A stretch of DNA of 6,477 bases, taken from the NCBI GenBank assembly GCA_027489475.1, contig JAIXZQ010000381.1, positions 1 to 6,477 on the forward strand, given 5' to 3'. Below the pieces are notes generated by a model. That model saw only the letters and a program-made list of their open reading frames with translations, was not told where the DNA came from and did not search any database. Made by a program: the position numbers and the translations under genes. Below, in pieces: positions 1 through 5,630 of this stretch (position 1 is the stretch's first letter; each line of letters begins with the position of its first letter). This DNA comes from Methylophilus sp. (GTDB taxonomy: Bacteria > Pseudomonadota > Gammaproteobacteria > Burkholderiales > Methylophilaceae).

Positions 1-134
1 GCACGAAATCCTTCTTGGGTGGGTGTGGCCTGCTGAATCGAGACAACATTGTCTTCAGGCTGTATCGGTTTGGCCTGATAAACCATGCCGCACGCTGCCA
101 GTAGCCAAGGAGTGACGAAAACAAACAGACGCAT
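1..134 (-). CDS. Putative lipoprotein, N-terminal part (cut by window edge)
   Basis: The leftward frame opens with ATG at 134 and stays open to base 1, giving 44 full residues of a longer protein. The N-terminus has a basic residue (R3 of MRL), a hydrophobic stretch (LFVFVTPWLL) and a lipobox LLAAC with the candidate lipidated cysteine at C15. This points to a type II (Lsp-processed) signal peptide and membrane anchoring. After the cysteine the chain turns polar and rich in Gln and Pro, like a flexible tether. It starts 31 bases after the stop of the 78-residue gene upstream, so the two are probably co-transcribed. The Shine-Dalgarno is poor: the nearest AGGAA lies about 19 bases from the ATG. 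The family cannot be named from this fragment. The lipoprotein call rests only on the signal peptide. Confidence 0.6.
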   Translation of the reverse strand, partial: MRLFVFVTPWLLAACGMVYQAKPIQPEDNVVSIQQATPTQEGFR

Positions 135-165
135 CACAAATGCAGGAAGGGATTCCTGTGGTGGA

Positions 166-402
166 TTATTCGATGATGGTCGCGTGTACGGCGTCCAGCG
201 CATCCTGTAACAAATCTTCCGGTAATTGGTTGATGGTGGTCGCCAACATATCAGCGGCTTCCACGGTTCTGATAGGTAAATCTGCGGTATTCAGTTCGGC
301 AATCAGTCCGGCAGCCACACCGGTAATCTTGAGCAAAATCTCGCGCTCTTTCATCAAGAGCTCTAACTCTGCCCTGAGCATGTTTTCTTCGGCTGTATGC
401 AT
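166..402 (-). CDS. Small conserved-looking protein of unknown function, 78 aa
   Basis: ATG at 402 is preceded by AGGA six bases upstream (a second AGGA sits closer), and the frame ends in TAA at 168-166. The product is acidic and predicted largely helical. Residues about 4-40 are rich in Leu, Glu, Lys and Ala in a heptad-like pattern, so a short coiled coil is likely. There is no signal peptide, membrane segment or cysteine. Wobble-position use looks coding, and the overlapping rightward frame at 140-496 has a Ser/Cys-rich composition typical of an antisense shadow. It precedes the lipoprotein gene and follows a candidate promoter at 446-474. I do not recognise a family. A cytoplasmic helical adaptor would fit the composition, but that is a guess. 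Confidence 0.6.
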   Translation of the reverse strand: MHTAEENMLRAELELLMKEREILLKITGVAAGLIAELNTADLPIRTVEAADMLATTINQLPEDLLQDALDAVHATIIE

Positions 403-445
403 ATCCTGTCCTGTTAACTACTTTTATCGTGAACGTTGTCTGCGC

Positions 446-474
446 ATCTTGCAGTCGAACGCTTGGCTTGTCAA
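446..474 (-). promoter_or_regulatory. Candidate sigma-70 promoter for the leftward small-gene pair
   Basis: Read leftward there is a perfect TTGACA -35 box (474-469), a 17-base spacer and CAAGAT (451-446), a weak -10 with three of six consensus bases. Transcription would begin near 439, giving a leader of about 37 bases before the ATG at 402. It lies back-to-back with the candidate tRNA promoter, with 16 bases between the two -35 boxes. Only the -35 box is strong. Confidence 0.4.
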
Positions 475-490
475 TGTAAAGCCGTCATGT

Positions 491-520
491 TTGTGATGCA
501 CCAGGGTTTTAGAGTATACT
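491..520 (+). promoter_or_regulatory. Candidate sigma-70 promoter for tRNA-Leu
   Basis: TTGTGA (491-496), an 18-base spacer and TATACT (515-520) form a fair -35/-10 pair. The bases after the -10 (TGCGC) make a GC-rich discriminator, as is common at stable-RNA promoters under stringent control. Initiation near 527 would give a precursor leader of about 80 bases before the mature tRNA 5' end. The assignment is based on motif and position only. Confidence 0.5.
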
Positions 521-608
521 TGCGCTTCGCTGATGACGAGCCACTATGAACGCATCGCCTAAATGATGATGTTTTATTTGTCTAGCATCGAGCGAATCAG
601 GAATCAGA

Positions 609-693
609 GCGAAAGTGGCGAAATTGGTAGACGCACTGGATTTAGGTTCCAGCGCCTCGCGGCGTGAGAGTTCGAGTCTCTCCTTTCGCACCA
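609..693 (+). tRNA. tRNA-Leu (anticodon UAG), 85 nt with encoded CCA
   Basis: The cloverleaf can be drawn completely. The acceptor stem GCGAAAG pairs with CTTTCGC, followed by discriminator A and a genomically encoded CCA (691-693). The D arm is closed by GCG/CGC, and the anticodon stem CTGGA/TCCAG has loop TTTAGGT with TAG at 643-645. There is a long class II variable arm (about CGCCTCGCGGCG), as expected for leucine tRNAs, and a T arm GAGAG/CTCTC with loop TTCGAGT. It decodes CUA and, through the wobble U, probably other CUN codons. A promoter candidate lies upstream. No convincing terminator follows: a 5-bp stem with a 15-base loop (710-734) before T6 at 742-747 is the only option seen. 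Confidence 0.97.
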
Positions 694-786
694 TCACCTG
701 TTGACCCCATGCGTCCAGCATCCTCCAGCACGCAATCTCCCTTTTTTATCGACGCAGACCTTGACGCATGCTAGCGAAGTACGTGA

Positions 787-1014
787 CTATTTTTTGACCA
801 GTAATGCCAGTCGATTGCGCTTGTTTTCATCTCTGTAAACCTGTTCACTTGACAAGCTGCGTACGATTTTTAAGTCAACATCATCAGGCTGTGGTTGCGA
901 TTCAAGCAGATTGAACGAGGGGCCTGCATAGTTAAACACCAATTGCAATTCTTCTCCGCGCTTGATTTTGACAGGGCTATCTTTATATCTACGAATATAC
1001 CAGCAGGGCTGGGC
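787..1014 (-). pseudogene. C-terminal remnant of an unidentified protein gene
   Basis: Read leftward, 75 sense codons run from 1014 to a TAG stop at 789-787. The composition looks like a real protein C-terminus: mixed charged and hydrophobic residues, a stretch EELQLVFNYAGPSFNLLES, and a basic end RLALLVKK. There is no ATG in this frame. It is blocked upstream by TAA at 1017-1015 and again nine codons earlier, while a further 36-codon open stretch lies beyond. This is what a gene with accumulated stops would look like. A short gene starting at an internal TTG (GGAG lies five bases before one) is possible but less likely. The parent family is not recognised, and the call rests on composition alone. 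Confidence 0.4.
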
Positions 1015-1492
1015 TTATCGCTTGCGGTAAAACGATTAACCAATGGTGTGTCCCTTGCTCAAGCTTATCGCACTACTTGCACTGGGATGCCGCGCAACAC
1101 TTTTATCAACACCATTATCTACACTATTGCTGGCAAGCTTTTTTAATATTCTAAAAAAACAGACCATGCTCCCTAATCAGCTACCAACTAAAGTAGCAAA
1201 TAGTGCAATCACTTAGCTAATAAATAAGACGATGACTAACGCGATTATTATTGAACGACGCTTTAGTCGTAGGGTAAAAATAAGCAGACAATAATTCCTG
1301 TAAAATGTTGGAGTTTGTTGCCCAGATCATTCGCGTGCTATTTAATCCAACTGAATACCCCTGTATCAAGATTCGCTACATCAGCCAATTAAGATTGAAT
1401 GGACTCCGTTACGAGGGGTGCCCTTGTGTTTGCGGGTTTTGTAAGCACTGGTAATAGCCAATGTAGGCGGGCTAGGATAACGATGCAGCGGT

Positions 1493-1516
1493 GGTCTCAG
1501 TCACAGTGCTGAGACC
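1493..1516 (+). repeat. Inverted repeat / hairpin upstream of ridA
   Basis: GGTCTCAG (1493-1500) and CTGAGACC (1509-1516) are perfect 8-base arms around an 8-base loop, ending 47 bases before the ridA ATG. No T-run follows, so it is not an intrinsic terminator for rightward transcription. A second CTCAGT lies 20 bases after the first, so the site could also be a double operator on one DNA face. Either a protein-binding site or a 5'-leader hairpin of ridA would fit. Confidence 0.45.
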
Positions 1517-1563
1517 TCAGTGAACGTGATGATTGCTTTAATACTCCAAGGAGAACGCTAGAC

Positions 1564-1938
1564 ATGAAGATGATACAAACGGAACAAGCGCCGCAAGCTA
1601 TTGGTCCATATGCCCAAGCTGTGGTGGTGGGTAATATGTTGTATAGCTCTGGTCAAATTGCATTAAGACCAGACGGCAGTTTGAATGCGGGCGACATTGA
1701 AGCGCAAACGCGACAAGTGTTGGCGAATTTGCAGGCCGTGGTCACCGCTGCCGGATCGACGATGCAACATGTGGTGAAAACCACAGTGTTTTTAAAAAAT
1801 CTGGATGATTTTGCGGCGATGAATGCAGTTTACGCTGAGGTGTTTGCTGCGCATACTCCTGCGCGTTCTACCGTGCAAGTGGCCAAGTTACCGCGTGACG
1901 TGTTGGTGGAAATTGAAGTGATTGCAGTCGTGCCCTAA
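1564..1938 (+). CDS. ridA: RidA family enamine/imine deaminase (YjgF/YER057c/UK114)
   Basis: This 124-residue cytoplasmic protein is close to the usual RidA length of about 128. RidA proteins are trimers that hydrolyse reactive 2-aminoacrylate and other imines released by PLP enzymes such as threonine dehydratase, which protects PLP-dependent enzymes from damage. Visible signatures are the N-terminal APQAIGPYAQAV segment with Y16, the YSSGQI motif (residues 27-32), and the C-terminal family pattern around TPARSTV through VEIEV. In the latter, R101 and E116 match the substrate-carboxylate-binding Arg105 and the catalytic-site Glu120 of E. coli RidA. The position equivalent to E. coli Cys107 is Thr103, a non-essential site as far as I recall. 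AAGGAG (1548-1553) lies ten bases before the chosen ATG; the ATG at 1570 would be 16 bases away and is less likely. The gene stands alone, with 280 bases before tig. Confidence 0.95.
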   Translation: MKMIQTEQAPQAIGPYAQAVVVGNMLYSSGQIALRPDGSLNAGDIEAQTRQVLANLQAVVTAAGSTMQHVVKTTVFLKNLDDFAAMNAVYAEVFAAHTPARSTVQVAKLPRDVLVEIEVIAVVP

Positions 1939-2119
1939 ACGGCCGAGTATGAAAGCTGTGTTTTAAACCACTTAATCATCAGAGTGCAATGGCATAATCG
2001 CTACGTATTACTTGGTCAAGCATACGTCTCAAGTTTATTTCAATTCAGACTTGTGTTATATTTTTAGGCTCTTTTTTCATTATTTGATCGTGTAGCATCG
2101 TCGTTAGAGTAAGGTCAGG

Positions 2120-2149
2120 TTGTGTAAACCTTGACATAAGTCGTATAAG
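2120..2149 (+). promoter_or_regulatory. Candidate promoter for the tig-clpP-clpX transcript
   Basis: TTGTGT (2120-2125), an 18-base spacer and TATAAG (2144-2149, five of six consensus bases) give a plausible sigma-70 promoter with a leader of about 60 bases before tig. A perfect TTGACA at 2131-2136 lies inside the spacer but has no acceptable -10 at 16-18 bases. The -10 overlaps a tandem pair of ATAAGTCG (2136-2143 and 2145-2152), which could be an operator. No heat-shock promoter consensus is seen here. Confidence 0.35.
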
Positions 2150-2184
2150 TCGATGCGTGTCACGACGTCTCATTAACATAACCC

Positions 2185-2204
2185 ATCGTTTTTAAACGAT
2201 TTTT
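2185..2204 (+). promoter_or_regulatory. AT-rich hairpin with T-run just before the tig ribosome binding site
   Basis: ATCGTT and AACGAT (2185-2190 and 2195-2200) can pair around a TTTA loop and are followed by TTTT (2201-2204). AGGAAG, the tig Shine-Dalgarno, begins only three bases later at 2207. The layout is that of a small intrinsic terminator or attenuator in the tig leader. The stem has only two G-C pairs, so it would be weak and may have no function. Confidence 0.3.
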
Positions 2205-2218
2205 ACAGGAAGTTCAGC

Positions 2219-3529
2219 ATGGCAGCAGTATCTGTTGAAACAGTCAGCAATTTAGAACGTCGCATGACGATTAAAGTCCCTTTGGCCCCATTGGAAGGTC
2301 AAATCAGACAGCGTTTGCAGCAAATTTCTCGTACCGCCAAGTTTGCTGGTTTCCGTCCAGGAAAAGCGCCTATTGGTCTAGTGAATCAACACTATGGCGA
2401 CCAAGTGCGCGACGAGATCTATTCGCAAGCTGTTGAGAGCAGTTTTGGTGAAGCTGTTGAGCAAAATAAATTGCGTGTGGCTGGTTTTCCGAATATCGAA
2501 CACATCCCGTTTAAAGACGCTGCACAAGAATTTGAATATGTAGCCACGTTTGAAATTTTCCCCGAAGTGAGCGTCGGTGATTTATCAAAAGTTAAAATTG
2601 AGCGTCCAAGTCTGGAGTTAACAGAGGCTGACGTTGAGAAAACATTGGATGTGCTGGTTAAACAGCGCGTCAGCTACGAGCCAGTTAAGCGTATGTCCAA
2701 AAAAGGCGACCGTATCAATATCACCTTGACGGCCTCTATTAATGGCGAACAAGTGGAAAGCACGGGTGACCGTGGCATTGATTTGGTCATTGGTGAGCCT
2801 GGTCGTGTCAAAGAGTTTGATGATGCGTTGATTGGTAGCAAAGCCGGCGCTGAAAAAACCTTTGAAATTACTTATCCAGAAGATCACAACCCATCGCAAC
2901 TGGCCGGTAAAACAGTTTCATATGCGGTGAAGTTTGTTTCTGTGTCTCAGCCTGTATACCCCGAAGTTGATGCAGAATTTGCAAAAAATCTTGGGGTTGA
3001 AGACGGCAACGTTGACACCATGAAATCTGAGATTAAACAGAGCTTGAGCCAAGAAGTTGATAAACGCATCAAAGCACGTGTAAAAGAATCTGTATTTGAA
3101 GCTTTGGTTGCACAGGCGAGCTTTGAGCTGCCCAAAGCCATTGTTAATGCTGAAATCAATCGCTTGATGCAAGTGGCAGCACAAAATCTGCGTCAACGTG
3201 GGGTTGATCCGGCACAAGTGCCTATGGACGCATCAGTGTTTGAAGCGCAAGCGCAACGCAATGCCAAACTGCGTTTGATTCTGTCTGAAATCGTGAATAC
3301 GAATAATCTGCAAGCCACGGCTGACCAAGTGCGTGCCATGGTGGATTCTTTTGCACAGAGCTTTGAAAAGCCTGATGAGCTTGTGAATTGGTATTATGCA
3401 GATGTGAAACGTTTGGACGAGCCTGCTGCATTGGCTACTGAAGAAAATGTTGTCGCCTGGGTGTTAGATAAAGCCAAGGTCAGCAACAAAAAAATTAAAT
3501 TTGATGAACTGATGATGGCAGGTGCTTAA
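2219..3529 (+). CDS. tig: Trigger factor, ribosome-associated chaperone and prolyl isomerase
   Basis: The 436-residue product is near the E. coli length of 432 and aligns along its whole length from memory. Residues 1 to about 115 form the ribosome-binding domain, with the signature GFRPGKAP at 44-51; the loop around F45-R46 docks on ribosomal protein L23 at the exit tunnel. Residues about 155-245 are the FKBP-type peptidyl-prolyl isomerase domain, and about 246-430 is the helical substrate-binding domain, including a well-kept LGVEDG at 258-263. The FKBP segment usually reading V-I-P-G-F/W is shortened here to V-K-E-F (197-200), so isomerase activity may be altered. Chaperone function does not need that activity. 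AGGAAG (2207-2212) lies six bases before the ATG. clpP follows after three bases, so the two are surely co-transcribed. Confidence 0.98.
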   Translation: MAAVSVETVSNLERRMTIKVPLAPLEGQIRQRLQQISRTAKFAGFRPGKAPIGLVNQHYGDQVRDEIYSQAVESSFGEAVEQNKLRVAGFPNIEHIPFKDAAQEFEYVATFEIFPEVSVGDLSKVKIERPSLELTEADVEKTLDVLVKQRVSYEPVKRMSKKGDRINITLTASINGEQVESTGDRGIDLVIGEPGRVKEFDDALIGSKAGAEKTFEITYPEDHNPSQLAGKTVSYAVKFVSVSQPVYPEVDAEFAKNLGVEDGNVDTMKSEIKQSLSQEVDKRIKARVKESVFEALVAQASFELPKAIVNAEINRLMQVAAQNLRQRGVDPAQVPMDASVFEAQAQRNAKLRLILSEIVNTNNLQATADQVRAMVDSFAQSFEKPDELVNWYYADVKRLDEPAALATEENVVAWVLDKAKVSNKKIKFDELMMAGA

Positions 3530-3532
3530 GCA

Positions 3533-4180
3533 ATGATAATGATGAACCGCAACGACAGCATGACACACGCCTCCATGGAACCTCAGGGTCTGGGGTATAT
3601 CCCCATGGTCATTGAACAGAGCGGTCGTGGCGAGCGTTCATATGACATTTATTCTCGCTTGCTCAAAGAACGGGTCATTTTCTTGGTTGGTCCGGTCAAT
3701 GACATGACGGCCAATCTGGTCGTGGCACAATTGCTGTTTTTAGAGGCGGAAAATCCTGATAAGGATATTTCGCTGTATATCAACTCCCCCGGTGGTTCGG
3801 TGACGGCTGGCATGTCGATTTATGACACCATGCAGTTTATCAAGCCGGATGTCAGCACCTTGTGTATTGGTCAGGCCGCTAGCATGGGCGCGTTTTTGTT
3901 GACGGCAGGTGCCAAAGGCAAACGTTTCTGTCTGCCTAATTCACGAGTGATGATTCATCAGCCTCTGGGTGGGTTTCAAGGTCAGGCCTCTGACATTGAA
4001 ATCCATGCCAAAGAGATTTTGTATTTAAAAGACAAACTCAATGGCATCATGGCGCATCACACGGGTCAAAGCATTGAGACGATTGCCAACGACACAGATA
4101 GAGATAATTTTATGAGTGCTGATGCTGCCAAAGCTTATGGCTTGGTGGATCAGGTGATTGCCGCACGTCATACTGCGTAA
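3533..4180 (+). CDS. clpP: ATP-dependent Clp protease, proteolytic subunit ClpP
   Basis: This serine peptidase of family S14 (215 residues) forms the two-ring, 14-subunit degradation chamber that ClpX or ClpA feeds. The catalytic triad is intact: S117 in QAASMGAF, H142 in MIHQPLGG and D191 in TDRDNFM, each shifted by 20 from the E. coli mature numbering (97, 122, 171). That offset implies a propeptide of about 20 residues, removed near G21 just before YIPMVIEQ. The first ATG is preferred because AGGTG (3520-3524), inside the tig 3' end, lies eight bases upstream; ATGs at 3539 and 3542 are further from it. Only three bases separate the tig stop from this start, which suggests translational coupling. 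clpX follows 28 bases after the stop, so subunit and unfoldase are made together. Confidence 0.98.
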   Translation: MIMMNRNDSMTHASMEPQGLGYIPMVIEQSGRGERSYDIYSRLLKERVIFLVGPVNDMTANLVVAQLLFLEAENPDKDISLYINSPGGSVTAGMSIYDTMQFIKPDVSTLCIGQAASMGAFLLTAGAKGKRFCLPNSRVMIHQPLGGFQGQASDIEIHAKEILYLKDKLNGIMAHHTGQSIETIANDTDRDNFMSADAAKAYGLVDQVIAARHTA

Positions 4181-4208
4181 TCATTGCGCACATCGCAGGG
4201 GGTAAAGC

Positions 4209-5498
4209 ATGGCCAATAAATCTGATAGCGAGAAGCTTTTATACTGCTCGTTTTGCGGCAAAAGCCAGCATGAAGTAAAAAAACTGATTGCTGGTCCATC
4301 CGTATTCATTTGTGATGAATGCGTGGATTTGTGTAACGATATTATTCGTGAAGAAATTCAAAGCTTAAACGAAATCAAGTCAGCGGATAAAAAGCTGCCG
4401 ACACCGCAAGAAATTTGCGCTATCCTTGACCAATACGTCATTGGTCAGATTCAAGCCAAGAAAAACCTGTCAGTGGCGGTCTATAACCACTACAAACGCT
4501 TGGGCTATAACCCATTGTCTGACGGTAACCAAAGCGGTAAAGACGACGTAGAAGTGCAAAAAAGCAATATTTTGCTGATTGGCCCCACTGGTTCAGGCAA
4601 AACCTTGCTGGCACAGACCTTGGCCCGACTGCTGGATGTGCCTTTTGTGATGGCGGATGCCACAACGTTGACCGAAGCAGGGTATGTCGGTGAGGATGTG
4701 GAAAACATCATGCAAAAGCTGTTGCAGAAATGTGATTACGACGTCGAAAAGGCACAGCGCGGCATTGTCTATATCGATGAAGTTGACAAAATTTCTCGCA
4801 AATCTGATAACCCCTCTATCACTCGTGATGTGTCAGGGGAGGGTGTGCAGCAAGCCTTGCTTAAGCTGATTGAAGGCACTATTGCTTCAGTTCCGCCGCA
4901 AGGGGGGCGCAAACATCCAAATCAGGAGTTTGTGCAGCTGGACACCACCAACATTCTCTTTATTTGTGGTGGGGCGTTTGACGGTCTGGAAAAAGTCATT
5001 CGTCATCGCTCAGAAAAAGGCGGCATCGGCTTTGGCGCTGAAGTGAAAAGCAAAGAAGATGTGCGTGCGGTAGGTGAGGTGTTGCGCGAGGTGGAGCCGG
5101 AAGATTTGATTAAATTCGGCTTAATTCCTGAGTTTATTGGTCGTTTGCCCGTGGTTGCCACCCTAGAATCACTCGATGAAGCGGCTTTAATGACAATATT
5201 GGTTGAGCCAAAAAATGCGCTGACTAAACAGTATATGAAGCTGTTCAAGATGGAAGGCGTGGAACTTGAGTTTGAAGATTCTGCCTTACGCTTGATTGCT
5301 AAAAAAGCGCTTGAACGTAAAACAGGTGCGCGTGGCTTGCGTTCTATTATGGAGCACGCTCTGCTGGATTTGATGTATGAATTGCCTTCGCTCAAAGGCT
5401 TGTCCAAAGTGATTGTGGACGCAGGCGTGATTGAGCACACTTCAGAACCGATTCTGATTTATCAGGATACGCAAAAACGCGTCGAAAACGCGCACTAA
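4209..5498 (+). CDS. clpX: ClpX, AAA+ unfoldase subunit of ClpXP protease
   Basis: The 429-residue product forms a hexamer that recognises tagged or regulatory proteins such as ssrA-tagged chains, unfolds them with ATP and threads them into ClpP. The N-terminal zinc-binding domain has C13, C16, C35 and C38. The AAA+ core shows Walker A GPTGSGKT (125-132), pore loop GYVGED (159-163 region), Walker [10 protein letters not shown] (about 186-194, D190/E191), the RKH loop (234-236), sensor 1 around T247-N248, the arginine finger region FIGRLP (309-314) and sensor 2 GARGLRS (373-379). The IGF loop at 273-275 is the ClpP-docking tripeptide. AGGGGG (4197-4202) gives a strong ribosome binding site six bases before the ATG. 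No motif is missing. It is the last gene of the tig-clpP-clpX group and is followed by a large palindrome. Confidence 0.99.
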   Translation: MANKSDSEKLLYCSFCGKSQHEVKKLIAGPSVFICDECVDLCNDIIREEIQSLNEIKSADKKLPTPQEICAILDQYVIGQIQAKKNLSVAVYNHYKRLGYNPLSDGNQSGKDDVEVQKSNILLIGPTGSGKTLLAQTLARLLDVPFVMADATTLTEAGYVGEDVENIMQKLLQKCDYDVEKAQRGIVYIDEVDKISRKSDNPSITRDVSGEGVQQALLKLIEGTIASVPPQGGRKHPNQEFVQLDTTNILFICGGAFDGLEKVIRHRSEKGGIGFGAEVKSKEDVRAVGEVLREVEPEDLIKFGLIPEFIGRLPVVATLESLDEAALMTILVEPKNALTKQYMKLFKMEGVELEFEDSALRLIAKKALERKTGARGLRSIMEHALLDLMYELPSLKGLSKVIVDAGVIEHTSEPILIYQDTQKRVENAH

Positions 5499-5504
5499 AA
5501 CCCG

Positions 5505-5532
5505 CTTGCAATAGCCCAAGGGCTATTGCAAG
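5505..5532. repeat. 28-bp perfect palindrome after clpX
   Basis: CTTGCAATAGCCC (5505-5517) and GGGCTATTGCAAG (5520-5532) are exact 13-base arms around AA, beginning six bases after the clpX stop. As RNA this is a very stable hairpin with a four-base loop. It is not followed by a T-run on the rightward strand, so it is not a standard intrinsic terminator. It is better read as a 3'-end stabiliser or processing site for the tig-clpP-clpX mRNA, or as a Rho-associated end. Confidence 0.8.
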
Positions 5533-5560
5533 ATAGCATCTACAGTCTGGCTTGAGACTA

Positions 5561-5587
5561 TTGAAATTCAGGCTTTCAGGCCCATCT
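5561..5587 (+). promoter_or_regulatory. Candidate heat-shock (sigma-32/RpoH) promoter of lon
   Basis: TTGAAA (5561-5566) is a perfect sigma-32 -35 core. After 13 bases comes GCCCATCT (5580-5587), seven of eight matches to the sigma-32 -10 consensus CCCCATNT. Spacing is in the normal range. Initiation would fall near 5593-5595, just 5' of lon, whose E. coli counterpart is a classical sigma-32 gene. The match in both boxes and the context make this the best-supported promoter in the window. Confidence 0.65.
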
Positions 5588-5591
5588 ACGT

Positions 5592-5618
5592 GCAAAGGAG
5601 TGTCTCCTTTGCCCTTTT
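5592..5618 (+). promoter_or_regulatory. Leader hairpin masking a Shine-Dalgarno-like sequence before lon
   Basis: GCAAAGGAG (5592-5600) pairs perfectly with CTCCTTTGC (5604-5612) around the loop TGT, followed by CC and TTTT (5615-5618). The left arm contains AAAGGAG, a strong anti-16S match, and the right arm is its complement. The element begins where the sigma-32 transcript should start, 12-bp from the promoter's TTGAAA-paired -10 region's end or less. It could act as a 5'-end stabiliser, an RNA thermosensor, or an intrinsic terminator for read-through from clpX. Confidence 0.55.
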
Positions 5619-5630
5619 ATGAAAGACGCT

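Larger units (their letters stand above)
694..1563. other. 870-base stretch without an intact gene, decayed sequence
   Basis: No complete, convincing gene is seen on either strand. The leftward strand carries an apparent C-terminal gene fragment (787-1014). Further on it has a membrane-segment-like frame (1326-1177) interrupted by in-frame stops at 1215-1213 and 1179-1177. The rightward frame 895-1146 uses a TTG start, lacks a Shine-Dalgarno and lies antisense to the fragment, so it is not called. The rightward frame 1305-1454 (49 codons) has no ribosome binding site. The section about 1140-1330 is AT-rich compared with the genes. The last part holds the hairpin at 1493-1516 and the ridA ribosome binding site. 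The most likely reading is a degraded ancestral gene or genes between tRNA-Leu and ridA. Confidence 0.5.

Noticed and set aside
140..496. Rightward 118-codon frame
   Set aside because: Antisense to the 78-residue gene and the adjacent promoter region, with Ser/Cys/Ala-rich composition typical of a shadow frame and no ribosome binding site.
509..721. Leftward 70-codon frame
   Set aside because: It runs across the whole tRNA-Leu gene on the opposite strand.
710..747. Possible tRNA terminator (TGCGT/ACGCA stem, then T6)
   Set aside because: Only five pairs around a 15-base loop, and the T-run starts seven bases after the stem.
895..1146. Rightward 83-codon frame with TTG start
   Set aside because: No Shine-Dalgarno, a rare start codon, no recognisable motif, and it is antisense to the more protein-like fragment at 787-1014.
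1305..1454. Rightward 49-codon frame ending with four closely spaced cysteines (CPCVCGFC)
   Set aside because: The cysteine cluster is eye-catching, but there is no ribosome binding site before the ATG and the region looks decayed. Conservation would be needed to revive it.
2181..2188. ACCCATCG before tig as a heat-shock -10
   Set aside because: Two mismatches to CCCCATNT and no -35 match at a workable distance.
694..2218. Search for a repeat of the tRNA 3' end that would mark an integrated element
   Set aside because: No second copy of the T-arm/acceptor sequence was seen. The short likeness near 5604 (TCTCCTTTGC) belongs to the lon leader hairpin and is best explained by it.
3601..3608. 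CCCCATGG inside clpP as a heat-shock -10
   Set aside because: The last consensus base fails and no TTGAAA-like box lies 11-16 bases upstream.
5003..5440. Leftward 145-codon frame inside clpX, and other frames opposite tig, clpX and lon
   Set aside because: All lie fully within strongly conserved genes on the other strand, with shadow-type composition and no initiation signals.
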